DNA of 64,000 bases, taken from CAYJFD01 sp964369605. GTDB lineage: Bacteria > Bacteroidota > Bacteroidia > Bacteroidales > UBA932. The stretch covers positions 1-64,000 of the forward strand of contig CAYJFD010000006.1 of assembly GCA_964369605.1 (NCBI GenBank). Reading direction: 5' to 3'. Under the pieces are notes generated by a model, which did no database searches, had not been told where the DNA came from, and was given only the letters and a program-made list of their open reading frames with translations. Position 1 is the first letter of the stretch; every line of letters starts with the position of its first letter. Both the position numbers and the translations under genes were made by a program. Below, in pieces: positions 36,478-44,811 of this stretch.

Positions 36478-37541
36478 AGATTTACATCAGCGTCTCTCTA
36501 CGTTGGGGAGGTGTCTTTGACATCGATGCAAAGAGAGAAGAATTAGAACAAGCACAAATAAAGACAACAGCTGCCGATTTTTGGGATAAGCCGAAGGAAG
36601 CGGAGTTATTCCTAAAATCGATATCAGCCATAAAGTACTGGGTGAATTCTTTCCAAGCGGCTCAGCACTCTTGTGAGGATTTAGAGGTGTTGTATGATTT
36701 CGCAAAGGAAGATGTAGCTCTAGAGTCAGAGTTAGAACTCGAATATCATAAACTTCTAGGTCAAATTGAGGAGATAGAGCTAAGAAGCATGCTTTCGGAA
36801 GAAGGCGATAATCTAGGAGCCATAGTTAAAATCAATTCAGGTGCTGGAGGAACAGAGAGTTGTGACTGGACTGCTATGCTTATGAGAATGTATATTCGTT
36901 GGGGTGAGAGAAATGGATATAAAACAAAGGTTAGTTCATCTGTAGATGGAGATGTTGCAGGCTTAAAATCTGTAACCATAGAATTCGAAGGAGACTATGC
37001 CTTTGGATATCTGAAATCTGAGAGTGGAGTACATAGATTAGTTCGTATATCTCCATTTAACGCACAAGGTAAAAGACAAACAACTTTTTCCTCAGTATTT
37101 ATATATCCATTAGTGGATGATACGATAGAAATAGATATAAATCCAGCAGACCTAGAGTGGGATACCTTCCGCTCATCAGGCGCTGGAGGACAAAATGTAA
37201 ATAAGGTAGAAACTGGAGTAAGAGTAAAACACCTTCCCTCAGGAATAGTTGTAGAAAATACAGAAAGTAGATCCCAGCTAGATAATAGAGAGAATGCACT
37301 TAGAATCTTAAAGTCGCATCTCTATGATGTCGAACTAAAGAAACGACAAGAAAAGCAGGCTGAATTAGAGGGGACGAAAAAGAGAATAGAGTGGGGCTCG
37401 CAAATTAGAAGTTATGTGCTTCATCCATATAAAATGGTTAAGGATTTAAGAACAGGAGAAGAGACTTCTGACACTGCTGGCGTCCTAGATGGCGATCTGA
37501 ATTCATTTATGAAAACCTACCTTCTTGAGGCCCCTCTGTAA
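36455..37541 (+). CDS. prfB: Peptide chain release factor 2 with programmed +1 frameshift
   Basis: Translation starts at ATG 36455 (MITAEQIKDLHQRL) and reaches CTT followed by an in-frame TGA at 36518-36520. A +1 shift on CTTTGAC then continues as DIDAKREELEQ to the end, giving 361 residues. This is the classic RF2 autoregulatory frameshift: low RF2 lets the ribosome slip instead of terminating at TGA. A purine-rich GGGGAGG directly upstream plays the stimulatory Shine-Dalgarno-like part. RF2 identity is confirmed by SPF (RISPFNAQGKRQ) and the catalytic GGQ (SSGAGGQNVNKVETG). Confidence 0.96.
36506..36521 (+). promoter_or_regulatory. prfB frameshift site
   Basis: GGGAGGTGTCTTTGAC contains a Shine-Dalgarno-like GGGAGG, a three-base spacer, the slippery CTT and the TGA stop followed by C, which is the poor-termination context used by RF2 genes. 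Confidence 0.93.
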
Positions 37542-37568
37542 GATCTTAACTACTAGTTGTTTACAAAT

Positions 37569-37598
37569 AGACCATCCTTATTTAAGGGTAGTCTTTTT
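37569..37598 (+). terminator. Terminator after prfB
   Basis: AGACCATCCTTA pairs with TAAGGGTAGTCT (one mismatch and one wobble) and is followed by a run of five Ts. Confidence 0.7.
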
Positions 37599-37613
37599 GT
37601 ATGTTATTGAAAA

Positions 37614-38222
37614 CTAGCGTGATGCAAGGGGGCTTTGTTTGATTAATTTGTACCTTTTGAGTTCGGCCCTAAGTTCTTTTTCCTTATTGTTTAATAGAGA
37701 GTTAAGAAGGTTGTAAAAATCTGAACTATGATTAGGGTGTACTAGATGACAAAGTTCGTGAATTAATACATAGTCCCTAAGGTGTTCAGGGAGCGACATT
37801 AAATTAATGTTTAAGTTAATGTATTTGCGAGTAGAACAGCTTCCCCAGTTAGATATATTATTCCTAAGAGTAACTCTTTGGTAAATAAATCCGAATCTTG
37901 AAGCCAGTTCTTCAAGACGTGGAATTAAATAGGCCTTTGCTGCGGACTTAAGTTTCTTTTCTTCATCTTCACTACTTGGTGCTTGGATAGTATAAGGAGA
38001 GTTTTTAAGAGCTTCACGATTAGAAACTTGTTTGCTGATAGTATCTCTTAGCCATAGGGTATTCTGCTCTAAAAAACTGAGAGCTCGCTTCTTTGTCACA
38101 AACCAAGGAATACTAATACGAATTTCACCCTTTGCATTTATGGATAGACGAATATTTTTACTTCCCTTTCGGCGAGAAATATTAATGATTCCGAATTCTT
38201 TATGTTCTATCTTATTTAGCAT
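37614..38222 (-). CDS. YgjP-like (DUF45/M48-type) zinc metallopeptidase domain protein
   Basis: The 202-residue cytoplasmic protein has the HExxH zinc motif as HELCH in YVLIHELCHLVHPNHSSDF, with the third ligand region following as in YgjP/UTP-type proteins. The N-terminal beta region (IRLSINAKGEIRISIPWFVTKK) is also typical of DUF45. The biological substrate is unknown. A TACTTTTG -7 element lies 16 bases upstream of the start, at 38239-38246. Confidence 0.85.
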   Translation of the reverse strand: MLNKIEHKEFGIINISRRKGSKNIRLSINAKGEIRISIPWFVTKKRALSFLEQNTLWLRDTISKQVSNREALKNSPYTIQAPSSEDEEKKLKSAAKAYLIPRLEELASRFGFIYQRVTLRNNISNWGSCSTRKYINLNINLMSLPEHLRDYVLIHELCHLVHPNHSSDFYNLLNSLLNNKEKELRAELKRYKLIKQSPLASR

Positions 38223-38238
38223 AGTAGTATGAAAGGCA

Positions 38239-38246
38239 CAAAAGTA
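38239..38246 (-). promoter_or_regulatory. -7 promoter element of YgjP-like gene
   Basis: TACTTTTG on the minus strand matches TAnnTTTG and lies 16 bases before the ATG. Confidence 0.5.
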
Positions 38247-38285
38247 ATATTTTTTATGACCTAACGCAAAAGAGCTACTTAAGAC

Positions 38286-39413
38286 CTATTTAAGAGCTTC
38301 CCACACCATCGTGCTGTCCTGAGTGAGTCCAGGATGAAAAATATTAATCAGAGATTTTAAAATTCGCTCAGGATGAATAGCAATATCCTCGTAATATGTG
38401 CTTTGGTATGTATTACATCCATATATTTTCTTATTCTGAAAAGCTGAGAATAATGAGTAGTGCTCGTAGATATCCTTAAAATCAGAATAGCTATAGTCAT
38501 AAGTGGAGTAATACTTTAGTAGCCAGAAATCAGCATTCATACCCTTATCTAGAACAGCCTCAAAAGGGAAAGGAGAACTTCCTGTTCCCGGCAGGTCATC
38601 AAAGATATATTTCGCTCCAGCATCTTTGTACATCCTTACCATATAACTATCAGCCTGAGGAATTAACCAAGAGCTACCATAGATACTCTCTGTAAGTAAG
38701 GTTGGTCTGTATTCAACACTATCAGTAAGTGTTTTTAAATAGTTATACTCGCCTACAACTGCTCTAAAGATGGAATCAGCCATTTTTTCTTTACCAGTAA
38801 GCATTCCATAAAAGCGAAGCCATTCTACCCTCCCAAGAGGATGAGGCTCGAGGTAGTCTGCTCCCTCAATAATAGGGATGTCAGTTTTTTCTGTTGCTCC
38901 GTAAGAGTGATTTTCAAATGGAGAGCTTATAAGGACTTGCGTCCCAATATCTAGGATGGTCTCTACGTTAGGCGCAAAAGATGATCCAAGGTCTTTGATG
39001 CGACCACTAGAAATTCCAGACTGTATATAATCTGAATTTACATATTCGCTTTCGCATACGCCGATCACCCTATCTACTACATCTAGTTCTTCAAGGATAG
39101 CGATGTGAACCGATGTAAATACTCCAATACTATCGATAGGAGTTCTAATTATCACACCCTCAGGTAATTTTGAAGGAAGTTCCTTATTTTTCTCTACGAG
39201 GATGTAGCTGTTAAGGAACTTACTAGTATCCCAGCTGTTCTTAATTCTTACGTAGTTAAAATCTTTGTGTCTTTCGATAATAAGATTTTGAGCATAAAGA
39301 CAAGAGTCTGTGCTGAGAGGTTTAAAAAAAACAGTCCTTCCCTTCTCTGAACAAGAGAAAGAAGAGAAGAGAAGGACTAGTAAAAAACCTATGGAGAAGT
39401 TTTTTTTGATCAT
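38286..39413 (-). CDS. btuF: ABC-type periplasmic binding protein, BtuF-like lipoprotein
   Basis: The lipobox is SSFSC. The fold pattern matches periplasmic binding proteins for cobalamin or iron chelates (PF01497): VVDRVIGVCESEYV, VETILDIGTQVLISSPF, IPIIEGADYLEPHPLGRVEWLRFYG and the C-terminal WLLKYYSTYDYS. It is the third gene after the cobalamin riboswitch, so B12 is the likely ligand. The transmembrane permease and ATPase genes (btuC, btuD) that often follow are not in the window; the next gene downstream is the unrelated metallopeptidase. Confidence 0.85.
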   Translation of the reverse strand: MIKKNFSIGFLLVLLFSSFSCSEKGRTVFFKPLSTDSCLYAQNLIIERHKDFNYVRIKNSWDTSKFLNSYILVEKNKELPSKLPEGVIIRTPIDSIGVFTSVHIAILEELDVVDRVIGVCESEYVNSDYIQSGISSGRIKDLGSSFAPNVETILDIGTQVLISSPFENHSYGATEKTDIPIIEGADYLEPHPLGRVEWLRFYGMLTGKEKMADSIFRAVVGEYNYLKTLTDSVEYRPTLLTESIYGSSWLIPQADSYMVRMYKDAGAKYIFDDLPGTGSSPFPFEAVLDKGMNADFWLLKYYSTYDYSYSDFKDIYEHYSLFSAFQNKKIYGCNTYQSTYYEDIAIHPERILKSLINIFHPGLTQDSTMVWEALK

Positions 39414-39424
39414 TTATAAGAATA

Positions 39425-40477
39425 TTAATAAGTGAATTCTACGCAAATAGGATTTAATCCTTGGCAGTCTAAACTTTCTAGTAAAGCTCCTTGGGAATTA
39501 AATATGTACATATTTCCAGTGTTTACGTAGTCAGTGTCTAATACATAAATATTACCGCTTTTGGTATCTACCTTGACACCACTTGGGTTATTTTTTATGT
39601 CTGTGCTATTTTGAATAAAATTACCAGTAACTTTGTCACTAACAGTGTCAAAAATAAGGTACTTAGTAGTCATATTCCAGTTTTCGTCGTATACAGAGCT
39701 GATGATTAGTAGTTCTCCATCAGTGCCCATAGCTGCTCTTGTAGGTATTACACCTTCTATGGTGCTAACTTCTCCGTTAGTTGTGTCAATCTTCTGTAGC
39801 TTTGCAGGAATCTCTGCGTAGTTACCCCAAGTGATAAGGTATAGTTCATTATCCTGGTCGATAAAGAAAGTCTGAGGGTTAGTTCCCACAGTGATAGTTT
39901 TAGTAACAGTCATAGTTGCAGGGTCTACAACAGATACAGTCGCAGTAGTGTAATTCATTCCATCTGAGTTTGCAACGTAGATAAGGCCATCGTGAGCGAT
40001 AACTCCTTCTGGCATATTTCCTACAGCTACACTTTTCGTGCTGTGATCTTTAGTGTCGATCTGCACTAACTTGCCTGCGAAATCAGTAACATAAACTTTA
40101 CCATCGTATCCTACAAATTTACGTGCTGCGATATTTTCTAATTTAGTGATTAGCTTTCCACTTAGATCGGTTATTAGGACTACTTCACTTCCAGTCGCCC
40201 CGATGTAGATATTATCTCCGTAGATTAACATATCGTTAGCTGTATCGCCTATTTTTATACCATTTACAGTTTCAAAAACGTAAGCGCTTAGAGTTTTGTC
40301 TTCGATATCATAGATACTTAGTGAGGAGTTATTGTCTCCGAAGTTTCCACTGCTTAGAATATGTACACCACTAGTGTTAGGACTTTGGGTATTGCCTCCA
40401 CCTTTATCACAAGAAGTGAAAGTAAGATTTAAGATAGAGATAAAAAATAAGATTTTAATTAAGGAATTCTTTTTCAT
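39425..40477 (-). CDS. btuG: BtuG-like surface beta-propeller lipoprotein
   Basis: The lipobox is TFTSC. The rest is a series of YncE-type blades of about 40-45 residues (NIYIGATGSEVVLITDLSGKL, KVYVTDFAGKLVQIDTKD, LIYVANSDG with VSVVDPATMTV). BtuG in Bacteroides is a surface propeller that binds B12 with very high affinity and caps BtuB. Position between the btuB-like and btuF-like genes, all behind a cobalamin riboswitch, makes the same role likely here. The gap is eight bases to btuB and 11 to btuF. Confidence 0.85.
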   Translation of the reverse strand: MKKNSLIKILFFISILNLTFTSCDKGGGNTQSPNTSGVHILSSGNFGDNNSSLSIYDIEDKTLSAYVFETVNGIKIGDTANDMLIYGDNIYIGATGSEVVLITDLSGKLITKLENIAARKFVGYDGKVYVTDFAGKLVQIDTKDHSTKSVAVGNMPEGVIAHDGLIYVANSDGMNYTTATVSVVDPATMTVTKTITVGTNPQTFFIDQDNELYLITWGNYAEIPAKLQKIDTTNGEVSTIEGVIPTRAAMGTDGELLIISSVYDENWNMTTKYLIFDTVSDKVTGNFIQNSTDIKNNPSGVKVDTKSGNIYVLDTDYVNTGNMYIFNSQGALLESLDCQGLNPICVEFTY

Positions 40478-40485
40478 TTTATTAT

Positions 40486-42486
40486 TTAGTAAATTATTTG
40501 TAACGTAATTCGAAATGAGCGACCAGGCATAGGATAATACTTTATTACCTCGTAGTGAGTGTTAGTTATGTTTAGACACTCAGCTTGAATCTTTAAACTA
40601 TAATCATCCCATTTAAAGGTGCGAAAAAGGGATAAATTATGATCAAGATAGCCTTCTATTAGATTAGGTGCTATGTTTTGAGGAAAAGAATATCGCTCTC
40701 CCACAGCATTTATAGTATAAGATACATTTATCCACTTGTTTAGAAGGATAGCTGCTAGGTTTCCACTATGTCTGGGCGTATAGGGTATTTGGTGTTTATA
40801 GTTTTTTGATTCAGGGTCTGTTACGTCTACAGCATATTGATAGCTATAGTTTGCTGACAGTTCAAGACTAAGCCAATGTGACAGTGTTAGATATGCACTA
40901 GCGTTAATATCGGAGCCTAGTATGCTGGCCTCTCCGACATTTAGCATTCTCCATAAGAACATTGAAGGAAGTGCTACGATCTTATCTTCTACTTTATTGT
41001 AGTAGCTGTCTAATGAAAGGGAGAATGTCTGGAGAATATTATTATTTATGTCTTTTCTCCAAGTTAGACCAAGGTTAAACTGCGTTGCAATCTCCGGTCT
41101 TAAATCTGAATTCCCTATTCTAGCATAGTATAGTTCATTGAAGGTAGGTACCCTAAAGCCATCTCTATATGAGGCACGCACTCTAAGGTCTTCGTCTTCT
41201 AGTACTTTGAATGAGAAGCTTGCTGAAGGTGATATCCTAAACCTGTTAGGCGCAGCCTCTCCTGTTTTTGTGCTTTCGGATATGTATGTGGCTAAAGCGC
41301 TAAGCGTGAACCTTACTCTCGAATTTTGGTATTGCCCTGAAAGGGCTGTAAGTGAGGTATAACGAGAAGGGAAGAGGAAGTCAGGAAGATTGGCATCTAG
41401 TGTGTTGATGAAGTAGTCTTGTGCTAGTGAGACACTTAGGTGTTCAAAAGGAGCATATTTAACAGCGGAAGATAGGTAGTATTCTTCCTGTGTGTAAATA
41501 TCGTTTTGTACGCCATCTGTGTAAATAGATTCGGGATTCTGATAGTGAGTCCAGGCGTAATTATATTTTGCTTGTGCTAGCATCTCCCATTTGTCTGAGA
41601 ATTTTACCTGGTAATTTGCTTGAGTAAATGCTACCTTGTCCCATAGGCGCTCAGCATTATTATCTGCATATAGTATTATGCCCCCTGGTAGACCTCTTTC
41701 AGAATCATAGTAGCTTGATTTAAACTGTAATTTACCGTAGTTTCCTAGTTCTCCACTTAGATTAATTTCTCCATTGAAACTTTCTAAGTCACTATTTTCT
41801 CTAATTTCTGTACTGCTATGAGTGCCATTTTCTAGTATGAATGGATAGTTTCCTTTGGTATTGAGGTAGTCTGTACTTACAGAAAGCCACCATTTCTCAG
41901 ATAGTTTTTGATCGTAGTAAAGGGACGGATTATAAGTGTTGAATGACCCAAGGCTCATCTGAGCGTTAATGTGATAGTTCTTGTCTTCGTAAAAGGGTTT
42001 GGAACTCACTAAGGAAAGTACAGCTGCTGAAGCTAGAGTCCTCGCACTCTGAAATATATTGTCTTCTTGCCCAATGCTTAGCTGAACAGAGCTAATATTA
42101 TCTAGATTAAATCTGCTGATATCTATTTGTCCACTCTGGGAATTAGACATAGCTACTCCATCATAAATAACGGCAGTATGTGTAGAGCCAAGGCTTCTCA
42201 CGGATACTGTTTTTAGGCCACCTATTCCACCATAGTCTTTAATGTTAACTCCTGAGAAGGTTTTTATGGCCTCAGAGAGTGTTTGTATGCCAAGGTTCTG
42301 GATGTTGTGTTTGCTTAGTACTTGAATCGGAGCGGAGCTTTTTGTTGGAGAACTTAGAAGGGTGCCAGATATAATAGTTTCGCTTAAAGTATCGCTTATA
42401 GGAGGCGAACTAGCAAACAAGCTTAATGAAAATGGCATTAAGCAAAGCACTATAATAGCGTATATATATAATCGGTTTCTAAACAT
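40486..42486 (-). CDS. btuB: BtuB-like TonB-dependent cobalamin receptor
   Basis: A signal peptide (LPFSLSLFA-like, residues 1-27) is followed by a probable TonB box near SETIISGTLL. The plug domain has IQTLSEAIKTFSGVNIKDYGG, TVSVRSLGSTHTAVIYDGVAM. The barrel ends in an aromatic C-terminus (FRITLQIIY). At 666 residues, without the carboxypeptidase-like domain, it has BtuB proportions. A well-formed cobalamin riboswitch directly upstream strongly supports B12 as substrate. Confidence 0.9.
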   Translation of the reverse strand: MFRNRLYIYAIIVLCLMPFSLSLFASSPPISDTLSETIISGTLLSSPTKSSAPIQVLSKHNIQNLGIQTLSEAIKTFSGVNIKDYGGIGGLKTVSVRSLGSTHTAVIYDGVAMSNSQSGQIDISRFNLDNISSVQLSIGQEDNIFQSARTLASAAVLSLVSSKPFYEDKNYHINAQMSLGSFNTYNPSLYYDQKLSEKWWLSVSTDYLNTKGNYPFILENGTHSSTEIRENSDLESFNGEINLSGELGNYGKLQFKSSYYDSERGLPGGIILYADNNAERLWDKVAFTQANYQVKFSDKWEMLAQAKYNYAWTHYQNPESIYTDGVQNDIYTQEEYYLSSAVKYAPFEHLSVSLAQDYFINTLDANLPDFLFPSRYTSLTALSGQYQNSRVRFTLSALATYISESTKTGEAAPNRFRISPSASFSFKVLEDEDLRVRASYRDGFRVPTFNELYYARIGNSDLRPEIATQFNLGLTWRKDINNNILQTFSLSLDSYYNKVEDKIVALPSMFLWRMLNVGEASILGSDINASAYLTLSHWLSLELSANYSYQYAVDVTDPESKNYKHQIPYTPRHSGNLAAILLNKWINVSYTINAVGERYSFPQNIAPNLIEGYLDHNLSLFRTFKWDDYSLKIQAECLNITNTHYEVIKYYPMPGRSFRITLQIIY

Positions 42487-42504
42487 AAATTTATTTTAAA
42501 AGCC

Positions 42505-42700
42505 AAGGCCCGTGGTCTTAAAATTATTAATGAATGCAGGTAGGTCTTCTGACTTATTCTACATTGGAAGCCTTCCCATCGTTAGACAGTGGCATAAGAA
42601 TTTCCAATGTTCTTTAGAAATTACAGCTACGGGTATAGTCCTAGATTCTCACTAGATTCCCTCAAGAAAATACAAGTAATGTATTCTCTCACCTAAATTC
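42505..42700 (-). promoter_or_regulatory. Cobalamin riboswitch controlling btuB-btuG-btuF
   Basis: Read on the minus strand, the leader has the ordered hallmarks of the B12 aptamer: GAGGGAATC, then ACCCGTAGCTGTAA, GCCACTGTC, GATGGGAAGG and the B12 box AGTCAGAAGACCTACCTGC (42536-42555). Downstream, AAGACCACGGGCCTTGGCTTT just before the ATG can act as expression platform. In Bacteroidota such elements repress uptake genes when B12 is bound. Confidence 0.95.
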
Positions 42701-42705
42701 AAGCG

Positions 42706-42713
42706 CAAAGGTA
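42706..42713 (-). promoter_or_regulatory. -7 promoter element of the btu operon
   Basis: TACCTTTG on the minus strand matches TAnnTTTG and places transcription start just before the riboswitch. Confidence 0.65.
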
Positions 42714-42760
42714 TATTTTTTTTACATATACCAAAAAAAATATCACATTATTTAATTTTT

Positions 42761-42824
42761 CGCCCCACCACGAAAGATTAATCTTGGGGCTAGCGCCATA
42801 TCTTCCTTAGGTGTGTGGGAATGC
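42761..42824. repeat. R element copy 1 (left arm degenerate)
   Basis: This is the first of five copies of an inverted-repeat element. The right arm GGTGTGTGGGAATGC and the core (CACGAAAG, TTGGGGCTAGCGCCA, CTTCCTTAGG) are intact. The left arm is shortened to GCCCCACC. Confidence 0.8.
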
Positions 42825-43106
42825 TACATCAGTTAGGATGCACGAGTAGTGTTTTCGAAGCTTTTCTGCTCAAATATCTTGCATAAGCTGTATTCCGACA
42901 TAGGTCACCTCAAATTTTTAATCTAAACACCCCACCCGTCGTCAAAAAACGCTCTCAGGCAGTGAAAACTCCGACGGACCGCTACTTTTCGGCTCAAAAT
43001 GCCCCACCCGTCGTCAAAAGATGCTCTCAGAGGGCAAAAACTCCGACGGGCCACATCATTTTATATCATACCTAGTATTCATTATCTAGTTATCTCGCAC
43101 ATTACC
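42825..43106. repeat. Unit A, first copy
   Basis: This stretch of about 280 bp reappears almost unchanged 855 bases to the right. Inside it, two related 50-base segments start at 42930 and 43002 (72 bases apart). Each begins CCCCACCCGTCGTCAAAA and ends ACTCCGACGG, so CCCGTCG and CGACGGG can pair. No credible protein is encoded. Confidence 0.8.
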
Positions 43107-43176
43107 GCACTCCCACCCACCACGAAAGATTGAACTTTGGGCTGGCGCCACAGCTTCCTTAGGTGGGAGGGAATGC
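43107..43176. repeat. R element copy 2
   Basis: The 70-bp element has arms GCACTCCCACCCACC and GGTGGGAGGGAATGC (two mismatches). Its core is the variant with AAGATTGAACTTTGGGCTGGCGCCA, shared with copy 5. Confidence 0.85.
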
Positions 43177-43357
43177 TCTACTCAAAATATTGAATCAGGA
43201 TATTACCGCCGAGCCATTTCTCTCAGAAATGGCAATGGCGTGTTTTGAAGAGTTTCTCCAGAAACTCGTACTTTTTTAAAAAGTATGAACAAAAGAAAAG
43301 AATCCGCAGCTTCTTCCATTCCTATCCTCACTACCACTACCGTCCTAACACATTATC
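43177..43357. repeat. Unit B, first copy
   Basis: This 181-bp unit is repeated in tandem with a period of 251 bp (unit plus one R element). It contains three consecutive hairpins, described under the second copy. A short open frame through it is an artefact of the repeat. Confidence 0.85.
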
Positions 43358-43427
43358 GCACTCCCACCCACCACGAAAGATTAATCTTGGGGCTAGCGCC
43401 ACATCTTCCTTAGGTGTGTGGGAATGC
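43358..43427. repeat. R element copy 3
   Basis: The 70-bp element has arms GCACTCCCACCCACC / GGTGTGTGGGAATGC and a core containing the palindrome AAGATTAATCTT. It is identical to copy 4 by eye. Confidence 0.85.
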
Positions 43428-43608
43428 TCTACTCAAAATATTGAATCAGGATATTACCGCCGAGCCATTTCTCCCAGAAATGGCAATGGCGTGTTTTGAA
43501 GAGTTTCTCCAGAAACTCGTACTTTTTTAAAAAGTATGAACAAAAGAAAAGAATCCGCAGCTTCTTCCATTCCTATCCTCACTACCACTACCGTCCTAAC
43601 ACATTATC
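43428..43608. repeat. Unit B, second copy
   Basis: It is nearly identical to the first copy. Three hairpins lie in a row: GCCATTTCT/AGAAATGGC (43464-43484), GAGTTTCT/AGAAACTC (43501-43518) and TACTTTTT/AAAAAGTA (43520-43536). Confidence 0.85.
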
Positions 43609-43678
43609 GCACTCCCACCCACCACGAAAGATTAATCTTGGGGCTAGCGCCACATCTTCCTTAGGTGTGTGGGAATGC
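43609..43678. repeat. R element copy 4
   Basis: The 70-bp element lies exactly 251 bases after copy 3 and has the same sequence by eye. Confidence 0.85.
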
Positions 43679-43961
43679 TCTCATCATTTAGGATGCACGA
43701 GTAGTGTTTTCGCGGCTTTTCTGCTCAAATATCTTGCATAAGCTGTATTCCGACATAGGTCACCCCAAATTTTAAATCTAAACACCCCACCCGTCGTCAA
43801 AAAACGCTCTCAGGCAGTGAAAACTCCGACGGACCGCTACTTTTCGGCTCAAAATGCCCCACCCGTCGTCAAAAGATGCTCTCAGAGGGCAAAAACTCCG
43901 ACGGGCCACATCATTTTATATCATACCTAGAATTCATTATCTAGTTATCTCGCATATCCCC
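43679..43961. repeat. Unit A, second copy
   Basis: This is a direct repeat of the first unit A at an offset of 855 bases, with only scattered substitutions. It contains the same pair of CCCGTCG...CGACGG segments. Confidence 0.8.
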
Positions 43962-44031
43962 GCATTCCCACCCACCACGAAAGATTGAACTTTGGGCTGG
44001 CGCCATATCTTCCTTAGGTGGGTGGGAATGC
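43962..44031. repeat. R element copy 5 (perfect inverted repeat)
   Basis: The arms GCATTCCCACCCACC (43962-43976) and GGTGGGTGGGAATGC (44017-44031) are a perfect 15-bp inverted repeat. The core matches copy 2 and contains the palindrome TGGCGCCA. It defines the 70-bp length of the element. Confidence 0.88.
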
Positions 44032-44083
44032 CTCTGATTATGAGATAAAAACGTGTAATAAATTTTGTTGTTTTATTTTTTTT

Positions 44084-44091
44084 TAATTTTG
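44084..44091 (+). promoter_or_regulatory. -7 promoter element of small lipoprotein gene, copy 1
   Basis: TAATTTTG follows a T-rich run. The same T-run plus TAATTTTG precedes the second copy of the gene. Confidence 0.55.
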
Positions 44092-44154
44092 TAGCGAGAC
44101 AAGTTTTATCTGCAAAATAAATAATCTAAAGTATTAACTTAAAATAGATATATT

Positions 44155-44757
44155 ATGAAGAAAAATTTAACAATTATCCTATTAGCTATTTTATATTTAG
44201 CTCTTAGTGCGTGTTGGCATACTCCCCCAGAGCCAATATCTTGGCCAGAAGACATGAGAAAGGATTATCTCTTTGAGGCCTTTGAAGACGAACTGGCGAT
44301 TACTATTACAGAAGAAAATCAAGGATCAGAGCCTGGAGAAATGAAACTTCTCTCCGTGGAGACTAGTTGTTACGCTATGAGCTATCCAGAGAGTGGAATA
44401 CGCATTGACTTCTCGCTTGAAGGCGGGGAACGTAGATGTGATGGCAAAATCGAAGGAGTAAAGCTAATAGAAAGTAGTGACGGAGATGGTGTAACTATTG
44501 ATCAGAAAGATGCTGAAGTAAGATTAAGCTATTGGGCAAAATATCCGACTTCCTTTAAGCAGATTATGGCAAAATCGGATATAAAAGGCTGGATAGATCC
44601 AGAAGGGTCAATAAAGCCAGAAGTCTATGCGGAGCCAGAGATACTATCACATCCAGAAAAATGGAACTTTGAGATGGAACTAAGTATAAATATAGAAGGT
44701 GAAGAGTATCACATCAAAGTGCTTGGTCGCGATATTACAGAACCTAATTATTTTTAA
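44155..44757 (+). CDS. Small lipoprotein, family copy 1
   Basis: The 200-residue lipoprotein has lipobox ALSAC. The family is unknown. It is a paralogue of the gene at 51.5-52.1 kb: the signal peptide (MKKNLTI), WPEDMRKDYLF, GVTIDQKDAEV, KSDIKGWI and the C-terminal block (ILSHPEKWN, then IEGEEYHIKVLGRDIT) are shared, while the middle differs strongly. The gene lies convergent to hisS and shares a bidirectional terminator with it. Upstream is the R/A/B repeat region. Confidence 0.75.
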   Translation: MKKNLTIILLAILYLALSACWHTPPEPISWPEDMRKDYLFEAFEDELAITITEENQGSEPGEMKLLSVETSCYAMSYPESGIRIDFSLEGGERRCDGKIEGVKLIESSDGDGVTIDQKDAEVRLSYWAKYPTSFKQIMAKSDIKGWIDPEGSIKPEVYAEPEILSHPEKWNFEMELSINIEGEEYHIKVLGRDITEPNYF

Positions 44758-44779
44758 GCATAGTTGAGCGCAAAAAAAT

Positions 44780-44805
44780 AAAACCTGCCCAACAAGGCAG
44801 GTTTT
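44780..44805. terminator. Bidirectional terminator of lipoprotein copy 1 and hisS
   Basis: AAAACCTGCC (44780-44789) and GGCAGGTTTT (44796-44805) form a perfect 10-bp stem with A and T runs on both sides. Two further copies of this hairpin lie at 51.5 and 52.5 kb. Confidence 0.9.
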
Positions 44806-44811
44806 TTACTT

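Noticed and set aside
36487..36642. prfB as a frameshifted pseudogene or a gene starting at 36642
   Set aside because: The stop is the conserved RF2 frameshift site and both frames match RF2; this is regulated expression, not damage.
43245..43741. Two open frames with identical 60-residue starts in the repeat region
   Set aside because: They arise because unit B is duplicated at 251 bp; they read through hairpins and R elements, have no promoter, and end at repeat borders.
43679..43961. Unit A as a remnant insertion sequence
   Set aside because: No transposase-like reading frame and no terminal repeat of its own beyond the neighbouring R elements.
42761..44031. CRISPR array
   Set aside because: The repeats are 70 bp with long inverted arms, spacers are themselves repeated, and no cas genes are present.
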